44,822 nucleotides of DNA from DATGMS01 sp040905145. GTDB lineage: Bacteria > Bacteroidota > Bacteroidia > Cytophagales > Cyclobacteriaceae. Positions 34,569 to 42,796 of this stretch are shown here, piece by piece. A program made the translations under genes and the position numbers. The first letter of the stretch is position 1. Every line of letters begins with the position of its first letter. A model generated the notes under the pieces. That model was not told where the DNA came from. It saw nothing but the letters and a program-made list of their open reading frames with translations, and ran no database searches. Where the stretch lies: contig JBBDSC010000077.1 in NCBI GenBank assembly GCA_040905145.1, positions 1 through 44,822 on the forward strand, read 5' to 3'.

Positions 34569-35918
34569 TCAGTTCTCGTGATGTTTGACGTTTTTCCTTT
34601 CATTGTGTTGGACTGATACTTTTACTTTTTTTATTTTTTTGGCATCTACGGCCATGATGGTAAATTCGAATTGATTGTAAATTATTTTTGAGCCACTTTT
34701 TGGAAGCCTTGAGTTTAGCTCAAGCAAAAGCCCCCCAAGTGACTCACTTTCCCCTTTCACTTCATCAAATGCCTGTGGGTCAATTTCCAGCTTTTTGCAG
34801 AAATCATTCAGCGAAACCTTACCCTCAAAGATGAAGGTACTGGCGTCGATTTGCTTGAAGATGACATCTTCAATATCGTCAAATTCGTCATTGATCTCTC
34901 CTATTATCTCCTCAATCAGATCCTCAAGGGTTACCAGGCCGGAGGTCCCTCCGTATTCATCTACCACGATGGCCATATGCACTCTTTTGTTTTTAAAATC
35001 CTTGAGCAGGGCATCTATTTTTTTGTTTTCCGGGACAAAAAAACCTTTTCTGATCAAAGTTTGCCATTCAAAGCCTTCCTCCTTGTCAATGTGATAAAGC
35101 AGATCCTTAACATATAGGATTCCCTCTATATAATCTACGGTTTCATTATAAACCGGAATCCTGGAGTAACCGCTTTTATTGATCTTATCCATCAGCTCGT
35201 GAAAATCCATTGTTTTATCCACGGCAGTCAGGTCCATTCGTGATTGCATCACCTGCTTTACCGACAATGTCCCGAAGTTTACGATGCCTTTGAGGATATC
35301 CTTTTCTTCCAGGGTCGTATTGTCCGAAGTGATATCCAAGGCCTGATGAAGTTCTTTGACGGAAAGGGAGTAACCCTTCTTTTCTATTTTTCTCTCTATG
35401 ACATTGCTGATAGCCATTAGAAAAGCATATAGGGGGCTGAGAATGATCGAAAAAACATAAAGGGACTTGGCCATTAACTTAGAAAAAGAAATCCTGCTGT
35501 TATTGGCATAGGCCCTGGGAATAATTTCCGCAATAAACACAAGGAAAAAAGCCACGATGACAGTTTGGACCAGTATAATAACGACACCAACGGCGTTAAT
35601 TCCAAATATTGACCAGGTCATAAATGTGGTCAAGGTGACAATTGCTATGTTTAATAAATTATTGAGGATTAAAATGGTGCTGAGTAATTTTTGTGGTGTT
35701 TCTACCAATTTAATTACCAGCTGGGATTTCTCATCACTTTTCAATTGTAAATCGCGTAGGTCTTCTTGTGTTAAAGAGAAAAAAGCTACTTCAGACCCTG
35801 AAATTAAGGCAGAAAAAGTCAACAAAGTGATAAAAACCAGACCATTTATCAGCCAAAAACCGACTGAAACCTGAGTGATTCCAGCCAGTAATAACATACT
35901 CGGGAAGGGGTCGTCCAT
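34569..35918 (-). CDS. gldE: CNNM/CBS/CorC-type transporter-associated protein, GldE homologue
   Basis: The 449-residue membrane protein has an N-terminal CNNM (DUF21) domain with about four membrane segments (about 17-40, 85-115, 118-140, 150-170). A CBS-domain pair (about 215-335, including SVKQVMQSRMDLTAVD and DEYGGTSGLVTLEDLIEEIIGEI) and a CorC_HlyC C-terminal domain (from about 350) follow. GldE of Bacteroidota has this architecture and is involved in gliding motility together with GldD. The gene order mutY-ssb-gldE supports the call, but the usual neighbour gldD is missing here. A generic hemolysin-C/ion-transport family member is the alternative. Confidence 0.85.
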   Translation of the reverse strand: MDDPFPSMLLLAGITQVSVGFWLINGLVFITLLTFSALISGSEVAFFSLTQEDLRDLQLKSDEKSQLVIKLVETPQKLLSTILILNNLLNIAIVTLTTFMTWSIFGINAVGVVIILVQTVIVAFFLVFIAEIIPRAYANNSRISFSKLMAKSLYVFSIILSPLYAFLMAISNVIERKIEKKGYSLSVKELHQALDITSDNTTLEEKDILKGIVNFGTLSVKQVMQSRMDLTAVDKTMDFHELMDKINKSGYSRIPVYNETVDYIEGILYVKDLLYHIDKEEGFEWQTLIRKGFFVPENKKIDALLKDFKNKRVHMAIVVDEYGGTSGLVTLEDLIEEIIGEINDEFDDIEDVIFKQIDASTFIFEGKVSLNDFCKKLEIDPQAFDEVKGESESLGGLLLELNSRLPKSGSKIIYNQFEFTIMAVDAKKIKKVKVSVQHNERKNVKHHEN

Positions 35919-35981
35919 TAATTTTTTAAATATTTATACAAAATTAAGGATTTAATCTTACAAAGTTTAAATTAAAACCTT

Positions 35982-36425
35982 TTAGAATGGAAGATCGTCT
36001 TCCTCCTGATCCATTTGATCATGTTGCACGGAAGCAGGAGCAGATGAGCCTGAAGACTGGCTTGTGGGATTGCTGACATTTTGACTGTCCCCGCTTTTAG
36101 AACCCAACATGGTGAAGCTTAAAACCCTGATCTTCACTTTTTTTCTGTTATTGCCCTGCTCATCCTGCCAGGTATCTGACTTGATTTTACCCTCCACATA
36201 TATCTGACTTCCTTTTTTAAGGTATTGTTCGGCTACTTTAGCCTGGCCATCCCATAATTCCAGATCATGCCACTCCGTATTTTCCACGCGGTTGCCGTTC
36301 CTGTCTTTATAGGTCTCTGTAGTTGCCAATCTCAGGTTGGCAACTACTTTGTCACCCTCCAAGTACTTTACTTCGGGATCTTGCCCCAAATTCCCCAATA
36401 AAATCACTTTGTTTACTCCGGCCAT
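35982..36425 (-). CDS. ssb: Single-stranded DNA-binding protein
   Basis: A 147-residue OB-fold protein that coats single-stranded DNA in replication and repair. I choose the ATG at 36425 (MAGVNKVILLGNLGQDPEVKY), the universal family start; the frame is open upstream and overlaps mutY, but that part does not resemble SSB. The OB fold runs to about residue 105, followed by a Ser/Gln-rich linker and the acidic tip EEDDLPF that binds partner proteins. It lies 47 bases after mutY and 63 bases before gldE. Confidence 0.96.
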   Translation of the reverse strand: MAGVNKVILLGNLGQDPEVKYLEGDKVVANLRLATTETYKDRNGNRVENTEWHDLELWDGQAKVAEQYLKKGSQIYVEGKIKSDTWQDEQGNNRKKVKIRVLSFTMLGSKSGDSQNVSNPTSQSSGSSAPASVQHDQMDQEEDDLPF

Positions 36426-36472
36426 GGTTCCAGTTGTTTTTAAGATGAAAGTTTCCTTTTTAAATTTAATGA

Positions 36473-37648
36473 TTATTTTTGATCCTTCAAATACCTTACT
36501 AGAAGATTTGGCTTTCCCAATTTTTCCAACTTTTTTTCGGTGACAGGAAAATATCCTCTTTGAAAAGCCCAATTCTCTACTTCTTCTTTTTGTTCTTTTG
36601 CAATAGTAAACCTCACAAAGTTTGAAAAAATTTTCTGATGCGTTAGTATATGTTTATAGTTCTTTTCCTGATCAAATTTTATAGTGGGTTTAAATGTCTG
36701 CAGTTCAACAAAAAGGGAGGACCTTTCTAAATTGATGTTCTCTAAGCTTTTCAGCTCTTCAAGCGGGAGATCTATAAGGCCCTGCCAAATGTCATTGGAT
36801 CCCCTTTCCTTGACAATGAGCTCATCTCCGCAGATGATGTGGAAATAAAGGAAAGCCCTATGGTTTATTTTGATTTTTTTTGCTTTGACCGGCAGATCTT
36901 TTACCAGATCATGATTATAGGCAAAGCAGCTGGTCTTTAAGGGGCAACATTCACAGTTTGGATTTTTAGGGACGCACTGTAAAGCCCCAAATTCCATGAT
37001 GGCCTGATTATAATCATCCGGAGAAGTTGAGGGAATGATCCGATTGGCGAGGGTTTCAAACACTTTTTTTCCTTTTGAGCTGCCAATATCAGTGGCTATG
37101 CCAAAATACCGGCTAAGGACCCTGAAGACATTCCCGTCCACCACTGCGATTTTATCCCCATAAGCGAAAGAAGCAATGGCGGCGGCAGTATAGCTTCCCA
37201 CTCCTTTTAGTTCCATCAACCCTTTATAGGTGGTTGGGAAAAGGCCATTTTTATTTTGGGTGATATCCTTGGCACATCCATGCAGGTTCCTTGCCCTACT
37301 GTAATAGCCCAAACCCTGCCATAGCCGCATGACTTCTTCCAAAGGCGCAGCAGCTAAATCTTGAACAGTGGGATAATTGGAATGGAATTCCTCAAAATAA
37401 GGTAATCCTTGAGCAACGCGTGTCTGTTGAAGGATGATTTCGGAAAGCCAAATGATATATGGGTCATTGGTATTTCTCCAAGGCAGTTGACGCTTGTTTT
37501 CTGGATACCAATGGAGTAGGGTATTTGTAAAATGCTTGGTATTCAAAATATTTGAAATTTTACTGATCGGATTTTGTTTAACAAAAGAAGCTAAATTTGT
37601 CCATTTTATTTTTATTTTGGATGGATAAGTATAAATTTGCAGTCCCAA
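36473..37648 (-). CDS. mutY: A/G-specific adenine DNA glycosylase
   Basis: MutY removes adenine mispaired with 8-oxoguanine. Motifs are LPWRNTNDPYIIWLSEIILQQTRV (catalytic Glu), the helix-hairpin-helix ELKGVGSYTAAAIASFAYG with the catalytic Asp in AVVDGNVFRVLSRYF, and the iron-sulfur cysteines in CVPKNPNCECCPLKTSCF. A C-terminal NUDIX-like domain follows from about residue 250. The frame begins at an ATG at 37648, but the first 34 residues do not look like MutY; an in-frame TTG at 37546 (then NTKHFTNTLLHWYPENKR) gives a family-like start and leaves more room for the divergent HU promoter. The true start is uncertain. Confidence 0.95.
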   Translation of the reverse strand: MGLQIYTYPSKIKIKWTNLASFVKQNPISKISNILNTKHFTNTLLHWYPENKRQLPWRNTNDPYIIWLSEIILQQTRVAQGLPYFEEFHSNYPTVQDLAAAPLEEVMRLWQGLGYYSRARNLHGCAKDITQNKNGLFPTTYKGLMELKGVGSYTAAAIASFAYGDKIAVVDGNVFRVLSRYFGIATDIGSSKGKKVFETLANRIIPSTSPDDYNQAIMEFGALQCVPKNPNCECCPLKTSCFAYNHDLVKDLPVKAKKIKINHRAFLYFHIICGDELIVKERGSNDIWQGLIDLPLEELKSLENINLERSSLFVELQTFKPTIKFDQEKNYKHILTHQKIFSNFVRFTIAKEQKEEVENWAFQRGYFPVTEKKLEKLGKPNLLVRYLKDQK

Positions 37649-37707
37649 AATTAATTGGTTAATAGGTTGTTAGCCTTATTTGAAAACAAACATTAAATTA
37701 AATTACA

Positions 37708-38016
37708 GTGACTAAAGCAGAGGTAATCGCAAGGATTTCGGAAAAGACAGGAATTCAAAAAGATGACGTTACTCAAACTATTGAAGCATTCTTCAAGGTA
37801 GTAAAAGATTCAATGTCCGAGGGGGAAAATATTTATGTAAGGGGTTTTGGTAGCTTTATCAATAAAAAAAGGGCTAAGAAAATCGCCAGAAATATTTCAA
37901 AGAATACCGCCATAGTAATCGATGAACATTACGTGCCGGCTTTCAAGCCGTCAAAAGTTTTCATTGACAAAATCAAAAAAAGTAAAAAAGTAAAAGAACT
38001 TGCTCCTCAGGAGTAA
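37708..38016 (+). CDS. HU/IHF-family DNA-binding protein
   Basis: The 102-residue nucleoid protein starts at GTG. It has the HU fold: TKAEVIARISEKTGIQKDDVTQTIEAFFKVVKDSMSEGENIYVRGFGSFINKKRAKKIARN, then a beta-arm and VPAFKPSKVFIDKIK, where the Pro that wedges DNA is expected. The basic tail (KKSKKVKELAPQE) is a little longer than minimal HU. It begins the HU-TPR-mS38-like-rng block, and mutY diverges from it. Confidence 0.95.
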   Translation: MTKAEVIARISEKTGIQKDDVTQTIEAFFKVVKDSMSEGENIYVRGFGSFINKKRAKKIARNISKNTAIVIDEHYVPAFKPSKVFIDKIKKSKKVKELAPQE

Positions 38017-38040
38017 TCAATCCTGATCGCATTCTTCCCT

Positions 38041-38862
38041 ATGAAAAAATCGCAAATCATCTTTCTGGCAGTCGGAATCGTTTTTATTGGTCTATTGTAC
38101 TCGCTCCCCAGGGTTGTGGTAGAAAATTCTCCAGAAAGTGTGCCGATGGAGGAAGTTGGTTCAGCGGGTATTCCCGGAGAAGCAGAGGAGACACATGAGC
38201 CTGTCCTGTCTACAACAGAAAGGGAACAGGTAAACAGCCTGAAGGCGGAATTGGACAATGAGGATGATAGGGAAAAATTCACTATCTTAGCGGATTCTAT
38301 TGGCAATATGTTTTTGGATGCTGGTAAATTGGACAGTGCAGCCTATTTTTATGGGTTGATAGCAGATAAGGTGCCGGAAATCACTTATTTGGAAAAAGCG
38401 GGAAATACTTATTATGAAGCTTATGGATTTGCCATGAGCGAGGGAAAAACCGCTTATTTCGCCGACAAAACACGGGAATATCTAAACCAGGTATTGGAAA
38501 AAGATCCAAGCCGCCTGGATCTCAGGACAAAAGTTGCCATGACTTATGTATCTTCTTCCAATCCCATGCAGGGAATCATCATGCTTAAGGAAGTGTTGGA
38601 AGAAGATCCACAAAACGAATTGGCACTCTTCAATATGGGAGTGCTATCGATGCAATCCGGCCAATATAAGATAGCCGTGGAGCGGTTTGAAGATCTGATA
38701 GCCAATCATCCAGGGAATATAGAAGGACAGTTTTACCTGGGAGTGAGTTATTTCGAGTCGAAACAAAACAATAAAGCGAAAAAACAGCTTCAAATGGTTA
38801 AGGAAATGACGGATGACCCTCAGATCATTGCCGGAGTGGACAACTATTTGGACAGACTATAA
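38041..38862 (+). CDS. Tetratricopeptide repeat protein with one membrane anchor
   Basis: The 273-residue protein has one N-terminal membrane segment (IIFLAVGIVFIGLLYSLPRVVV). An acidic linker (residues 28-70) and TPR-like helical repeats (about 85-265) follow; AYFYGLIADKVPEITYLEKAGNTYYEAYGFA, NELALFNMGVLSMQSGQYKIAVERFEDLIANHP and IEGQFYLGVSYFESKQNNKAKKQL are clear units. It is likely a scaffold facing the periplasm. It sits between HU and rng, an arrangement conserved in Bacteroidota, but no function is known. The gap to HU is 24 bases. Confidence 0.8.
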   Translation: MKKSQIIFLAVGIVFIGLLYSLPRVVVENSPESVPMEEVGSAGIPGEAEETHEPVLSTTEREQVNSLKAELDNEDDREKFTILADSIGNMFLDAGKLDSAAYFYGLIADKVPEITYLEKAGNTYYEAYGFAMSEGKTAYFADKTREYLNQVLEKDPSRLDLRTKVAMTYVSSSNPMQGIIMLKEVLEEDPQNELALFNMGVLSMQSGQYKIAVERFEDLIANHPGNIEGQFYLGVSYFESKQNNKAKKQLQMVKEMTDDPQIIAGVDNYLDRL

Positions 38863-38890
38863 TATTGTTAAACTTTAAAAACACACAATT

Positions 38891-38983
38891 ATGCCTTGCG
38901 GAAAAAAAAGGAAAAGACATAAGATCGCTACGCACAAGCGTAAGAAGAGATTGAGAAAAAACAGACATAAAAACAAGAAGTAA
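38891..38983 (+). CDS. 30-residue basic AURKAIP1/COX24 (mS38-like) ribosomal protein
   Basis: This very short gene encodes MPCGKKRKRHKIATHKRKKR and a further ten residues, RLRKNRHKNKK-like, ending at TAA 38981-38983. Two-thirds of the residues are Lys, Arg or His. It matches the small AURKAIP1/COX24 domain proteins found in Bacteroidota, which are related to the mitochondrial ribosomal protein mS38 and are expected to bind rRNA. It lies between the TPR gene and rng, a constant position in the phylum. It is easily missed by gene finders because of its length. Confidence 0.85.
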   Translation: MPCGKKRKRHKIATHKRKKRLRKNRHKNKK

Positions 38984-39030
38984 TTCTCCAATCATTTAAG
39001 ATTTTAAACAAAACGTTCATTAACATAGAA

Positions 39031-39036
39031 AAGGAG
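39031..39036 (+). promoter_or_regulatory. Shine-Dalgarno supporting a TTG start of rng
   Basis: AAGGAG is 7 bases upstream of the TTG at 39044. SD sequences are uncommon in this window, so this supports the non-ATG start. There is no nearby in-frame ATG that would give a better protein start. Confidence 0.6.
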
Positions 39037-39043
39037 ACACGAT

Positions 39044-40612
39044 TTGAGTACGGAATTATTAATCGATTCTGCTCAAAACGGTAGTCGAATAGCCCTTTTA
39101 AAGGACAAAAGCTTAGTCGAGCTTCACACAGAGGAAGAGGACAGTAAGTTTAAAGTTGGTGACATTTATCTTGGAACAGTTCGAAAAATCGTCAATGGGC
39201 TCAATGCAGCCTTCATTGATGTAGGTTATGAAAAAGATGCCTTCCTGCATTATCAGGATTTGGGGCCTCAGATCAATAGCCTGATCAAATACATCAAGCT
39301 GCTCAAAAATAATTCCACCAATTATAATTTAAAAGGGTTCGATCAAGAGCCTGACATAGAAAAGCTGGGAAAGATTTCCCAAGTCCTTTCCAAGAACAAT
39401 CAAATTTTAGTTCAGGTTGTAAAAGAGCCGATCTCAACGAAAGGCCCACGACTATCCTGTGAGCTCTCCTTAGCCGGTCGATACTTGGTACTGGTACCTT
39501 TTTCAAATTCTGTCAATGTTTCCAAGAAAATCAGGAGCGCAGAAGAAAGAAGAAGACTGGCCCGCCTTATCACCTCTATCAAGCCAGCCAATTTTGGTGT
39601 AATCATCAGAACAGTGGCAGAAGGCCAATCAGTTACAGAATTAGATAAAGATCTAAGTAACCTGGTGAAGTCTTGGGAAGATGGGATGAAGAAGCTGGCA
39701 AAGTCCAAAAGTAAAGATAAGGTTATTGGAGAAATGAGCATGGCATCCTCTATTATTAGGGACCTGCTCAATGAATCATTCGATGCAATCACGGTAGAGG
39801 ATGAAGTAATTTATGATCAGATGCGATCTTATATAAGGTCCATTGCCCCAGAAAAAGAGAAAATTGTTAAGCTTTACAACGGAAAAGCTAAGCTCTTTGA
39901 AAGTTTTGGAATAGAAAAGCAGATCAAAAGTCTTTTTGGTCAGGCTGTCAGTCTTCCACAGGGAGGGTATGTGATTATTGAACATACAGAAGCGCTCCAT
40001 GTGGTGGATGTCAATAGTGGGAACAAGTCCAATCAAGAGAGCGACCAGGAAAATACGGCATTAAAAACCAACCTGGTCGCCGTTAAAGAAATTGCCAGAC
40101 AACTTCGCCTCCGGGACATGGGAGGCATCATTGTCATTGACTTCATTGATATGAAGAAAGCCGATAACAAACGGGCTGTTTTCGAAGCAATGAAGGAGGA
40201 GATGAAGAATGACAGGTCAAAAAATACCGTCCTACCCCTAACTAAATTTGGTCTGATGCAGATCACTAGACAACGGGTGAGGCCTGAAATGAACATCGTT
40301 ACCAAAGAAACCTGCCCTTCCTGCAACGGAACCGGGAAAATACAAGCTTCTATATTGGTGGCCGATAAACTTGAAAAGGACTTAGAGCACATTGCCGTAA
40401 ACCAAAACGAATCAAAGATAAAAATTGGCCTACACCCCTATCTTTATGCCTACTTTACACATGGCATCATTTCTAAAAGGGTGAAATGGTTTTTTAAATA
40501 TTTCAAGTGGGTAAAACTGGTTCCGGATTCTTCACTACCGGTGACGGAGTACAAATTCCTGGATGAAACAGGAGAAATTATAGAAATAACCATAAAAAGC
40601 GAGACCGAGTAG
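39044..40612 (+). CDS. rng: Ribonuclease G/E family endoribonuclease
   Basis: A 522-residue single-strand endoribonuclease acting in rRNA maturation and mRNA decay. It begins at TTG with an S1 domain (VGDIYLGTVRKIVNGLNAAFIDVGYEKDAFLHYQDL), which has the usual family insertion. The catalytic DNase I-like domain follows with ALHVVDVNSGN (about 323-333) and GGIIVIDFIDM (about 366-376), holding the two metal-binding Asp. The zinc-link CPSCNGTGK is near residue 426. There is no long C-terminal scaffold, so it is RNase G-like. A terminator overlaps its stop codon. Confidence 0.95.
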   Translation: MSTELLIDSAQNGSRIALLKDKSLVELHTEEEDSKFKVGDIYLGTVRKIVNGLNAAFIDVGYEKDAFLHYQDLGPQINSLIKYIKLLKNNSTNYNLKGFDQEPDIEKLGKISQVLSKNNQILVQVVKEPISTKGPRLSCELSLAGRYLVLVPFSNSVNVSKKIRSAEERRRLARLITSIKPANFGVIIRTVAEGQSVTELDKDLSNLVKSWEDGMKKLAKSKSKDKVIGEMSMASSIIRDLLNESFDAITVEDEVIYDQMRSYIRSIAPEKEKIVKLYNGKAKLFESFGIEKQIKSLFGQAVSLPQGGYVIIEHTEALHVVDVNSGNKSNQESDQENTALKTNLVAVKEIARQLRLRDMGGIIVIDFIDMKKADNKRAVFEAMKEEMKNDRSKNTVLPLTKFGLMQITRQRVRPEMNIVTKETCPSCNGTGKIQASILVADKLEKDLEHIAVNQNESKIKIGLHPYLYAYFTHGIISKRVKWFFKYFKWVKLVPDSSLPVTEYKFLDETGEIIEITIKSETE

Positions 40613-40627
40613 GTTTCGCTTTTTTTT
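40594..40627 (+). terminator. Intrinsic terminator overlapping the rng stop
   Basis: AAAAAGCGAGACC (40594-40606) pairs with GGTTTCGCTTTTT (40612-40624) around GAGTA, with one G-U pair, and continues in T residues. The stop codon is in the loop/stem boundary. Confidence 0.88.
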
Positions 40628-40955
40628 AGTATGGAGATGTGAGAAGAGGTTAGAAGTCAGATGCCGGATGTTCGGATGAAAAGAGGAGGCTTACATCCAT
40701 GGATACTGATCCATGGACTGTGTAGATCAAGTCGCCGACTTGGTTTGTTGGTTTTGAGTCATGTGAAGTCACTATGGAGAACCAAGAACCAAGTATCAAA
40801 AACCGATCACCACCCATCACCAAAAATTGAATCTTACCTTCCAACCGGATTTCCTAATATATTTTTATTGCTGCCCTTAAAAAATAAAAATTAATTTGTA
40901 TTTTTATTTGGATCCATGGGATTGTTTTTCACTTTGGTTTTTAATGACATAAAGC
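40613..40955. other. Spacer with word-like repeat tracts before the membrane gene
   Basis: 343 bases. After the rng terminator there are degenerate tracts such as GAAGAGGTTAGAAGTCAGATG, GGATACTGATCCATGG, CAAGTCGCCGACTTGG and GAACCAAGAACCAAG, resembling the intergenic word tracts at 6850 and 16215. The last 100 bases are A+T rich and must contain the promoter of the next gene, though no exact TAnnTTTG box was found. No coding frame is supported. Confidence 0.5.
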
Positions 40956-42110
40956 ATGTTTTCGGTTGCTATCATCGTGCTTATCAGTGTATTAATTTAT
41001 TTAATACTAATCTTAAAGCCATTAATAATTTTATGGTATGAAAAAAATTATCATGAAGAATTAAAATATTCATTTAAAAAGGATCTACTATCAGCATTAA
41101 TTTGGAAATCTGCTATTTCTTCAGAAAAACCAGATTTTGAAAGACGCATACATGGATATACATACCTACTTACTGGATTGTTGATTTTGGCTCTATTGGC
41201 TGAAGCCTATATCCTATTTTTTAAAAGTGATTTCAATCAATCCCCAGATCCTGGCATCCAGAGAGGAATTTGTTTAATTAAAGACAACCTGGATGAAATT
41301 AATTCAAAATTGATATTCATGCATTCTCATGATGATTCAAGTGAGACAGCTCAAATTTCGAAAAGTATTAATATATTAATATCAGATCATAATGAAATAA
41401 ATGATAGACTAAGGGATTTAGAGGAGACCATAAATCATCACATTTCATCATCAGGTCCTACAAGGTTAAGTTTGATTCAAACGTTTTCCTATGTTTTAAT
41501 AGTAATAGGTATAGCAAGTTTAATATATTTTCTTGGGGATAAGCACAAATGGATTGCTCGTTTTTCAATTTCATCACTTCTAGGTGGAGTAGCACTTCTT
41601 GGCATAGAAACTTTTAATGGTGAATTCAAATTTTTTGAAAAAACCATCTTTAATAACACAAATGATGCAGGCGAGACCAAAGAATTGACATATACCCAAT
41701 TCGCTTTGGACAGTATAGGCTCAGTTACAAAATTTAAAGAAGGTACTTCAGACCAAGATTATGATACCAAACAATTTAAAGAAATCGCCAAAAATATTAA
41801 GAATAGAAGCGATATAGCAGGGCTATTGGTAATAGGTGAAGTGGATAAAAGAGAACTGAAAGATGGAGTTAAAAAGCAGTTTGGATCCAATTTATCTTTG
41901 GCCAGGGCCAGAGCGGAATATATAAAAACCCGATTATCGAAAATTGTTCTTCCTAAAAACATTCCCATGATTACCTTTGGAAGAGGAGCTTATCATACAA
42001 GCCTTAATGACAAAAAATCAGATCAGGATCAGGATCGGCAAGTTGTTGTTTATGCAATTACCAACAACATAAAGAAAATTAAAACACCCCTTGCTGAAGA
42101 GGTTGAATAA
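40956..42110 (+). CDS. Four-helix membrane protein with OmpA/MotB-like C-terminus
   Basis: The 384-residue protein is unfamiliar overall. Hydrophobic segments are at about 2-28, 68-90, 172-193 and 200-216. Charges place the basic loops (29-67 and 194-200) in the cytoplasm, so the acidic coiled-coil-like loop 91-170 and the C-terminus should be periplasmic. Residues 245-370 resemble an OmpA/MotB-type domain: IAGLLVIGEVDKREL, then NLSLARARAEYIKTRL (312-327), MITFGRGAYHTSLNDKKSDQDQDRQVVVYAI (338-368), corresponding to the LSxxRAxxV and DRRVEV regions. The gene is visibly more A+T rich than its neighbours and next to CRISPR genes, suggesting acquisition. A peptidoglycan-sensing or defence role is speculative. 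Confidence 0.7.
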   Translation: MFSVAIIVLISVLIYLILILKPLIILWYEKNYHEELKYSFKKDLLSALIWKSAISSEKPDFERRIHGYTYLLTGLLILALLAEAYILFFKSDFNQSPDPGIQRGICLIKDNLDEINSKLIFMHSHDDSSETAQISKSINILISDHNEINDRLRDLEETINHHISSSGPTRLSLIQTFSYVLIVIGIASLIYFLGDKHKWIARFSISSLLGGVALLGIETFNGEFKFFEKTIFNNTNDAGETKELTYTQFALDSIGSVTKFKEGTSDQDYDTKQFKEIAKNIKNRSDIAGLLVIGEVDKRELKDGVKKQFGSNLSLARARAEYIKTRLSKIVLPKNIPMITFGRGAYHTSLNDKKSDQDQDRQVVVYAITNNIKKIKTPLAEEVE

Positions 42111-42197
42111 GCAGAGTTGCTATTCTTCCTATTCGATTGGTCCCCTTCTGACTTTCGAGCCCTATACTTAAATCTGATTATGGGAGGTTAACGGTAC

Positions 42198-42230
42198 AAC
42201 CCTCCAAGGGTTTGAAACCCTTGGAGGGTT
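42198..42230. repeat. REP palindrome, AACCCTCCAAGGGTTT type
   Basis: AACCCTCCAAGGGTTT (42198-42213) and its exact reverse complement (42215-42230) are separated by one G. The same 16-base arm is found at 44801-44816 inside the transposase reading frame. It is 9 bases from the CRISPR-repeat-like unit. Confidence 0.85.
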
Positions 42231-42239
42231 TCTAATCCC

Positions 42240-42268
42240 ATTCCAATTCCAGTATGGTGCGATTAAGG
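42240..42268 (-). CRISPR. Single degenerate CRISPR repeat
   Basis: Read on the minus strand the 29-base unit starts CCTTAATCGCACCATACTGG and ends AATTGGAAT. It resembles type I-B repeats, which typically end in ATTGAAA plus one base. The minus orientation agrees with the cas genes. The leader would be on the cas2 side, and the first spacer would be at positions below 42240, where the REP palindrome lies instead. It is a solo unit, so this is a repeat remnant and not an array. Confidence 0.6.
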
Positions 42269-42339
42269 GCCACCGGGTTTCTGGAGAAAATCTCCCATCC
42301 TGAATCCCATTGGCGGTCCAATATAATAAAAAATAGGGG

Positions 42340-42370
42340 AAAAATCGTCGGCCTCCAATGAGCGATTTTT
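42340..42370 (-). terminator. Inverted repeat downstream of cas2
   Basis: AAAAATCG (42340-42347) and CGATTTTT (42363-42370) pair perfectly around a 15-base loop. On the minus strand a CCCC and then TATTTTTT follow. It could terminate the cas transcript or be part of the CRISPR leader. Confidence 0.4.
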
Positions 42371-42473
42371 AGTGGGGCTTCGACAACTTTATAATCAGCT
42401 GAATGTTAGTTTCTTTAGGTGATGCTTTGTCAAATGCCTTTCTGACAGATGAAAAAACCTCCACCACCGACAA

Positions 42474-42737
42474 CTACAGAAAGGTATCCAGATCGTTTTT
42501 TTCCTGGCCGATCACTTCTTTTTCCAGCCATTTTTCTTCCCTGCTTTTGAAAAGAATCAGGCTGTCATCTTCCTCATTCATGATCTTCCTGGCCTTGATA
42601 ATCAATTCTTTCAGTTTCACTTCAGTAATCTCCCCCTCAAATACGGAATTCTGGATCCAGTTTAAATATTGCCGGCAAAGCTTTAGCATTTTGACCACTC
42701 GGCGCTCACCGATATCATACACCAATATTACATACAT
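42474..42737 (-). CDS. cas2: CRISPR-associated endonuclease Cas2
   Basis: Cas2 forms the integration complex with Cas1. I start it at the ATG at 42737 (MYVILVYDIGERRVVK), giving 87 residues, the normal Cas2 length and start; an upstream in-frame ATG at 42782 would add 15 unlike residues. The ferredoxin-like fold shows the conserved Asp8 in VYDIGE, RQYLNWIQNSVFEGEITEVKL and DDSLILFKS. It follows cas1 by about 60 bases. Confidence 0.95.
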   Translation of the reverse strand: MYVILVYDIGERRVVKMLKLCRQYLNWIQNSVFEGEITEVKLKELIIKARKIMNEEDDSLILFKSREEKWLEKEVIGQEKNDLDTFL

Positions 42738-42796
42738 TGTATAATTTTTTATAACCCATAGAGGTTTCCCAAAACCCTGCATGGGTTGTTAATTAT

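Larger units (their letters stand above)
42111..42473. other. Remnant CRISPR/REP region downstream of cas2
   Basis: 363 bases after the membrane gene and after cas2 (opposite strands, converging). It holds a 33-base REP palindrome (42198-42230), a single CRISPR-repeat-like unit (42240-42268) and an 8-bp inverted repeat (42340-42370). No second repeat unit and no spacers were found, and there is no coding frame. Confidence 0.65.

Noticed and set aside
40956..42110. Complete Zorya-type defence system
   Set aside because: There is a MotB-like C-terminus but no ZorA-like channel, helicase or nuclease gene adjacent, and the helix arrangement differs from ZorB.
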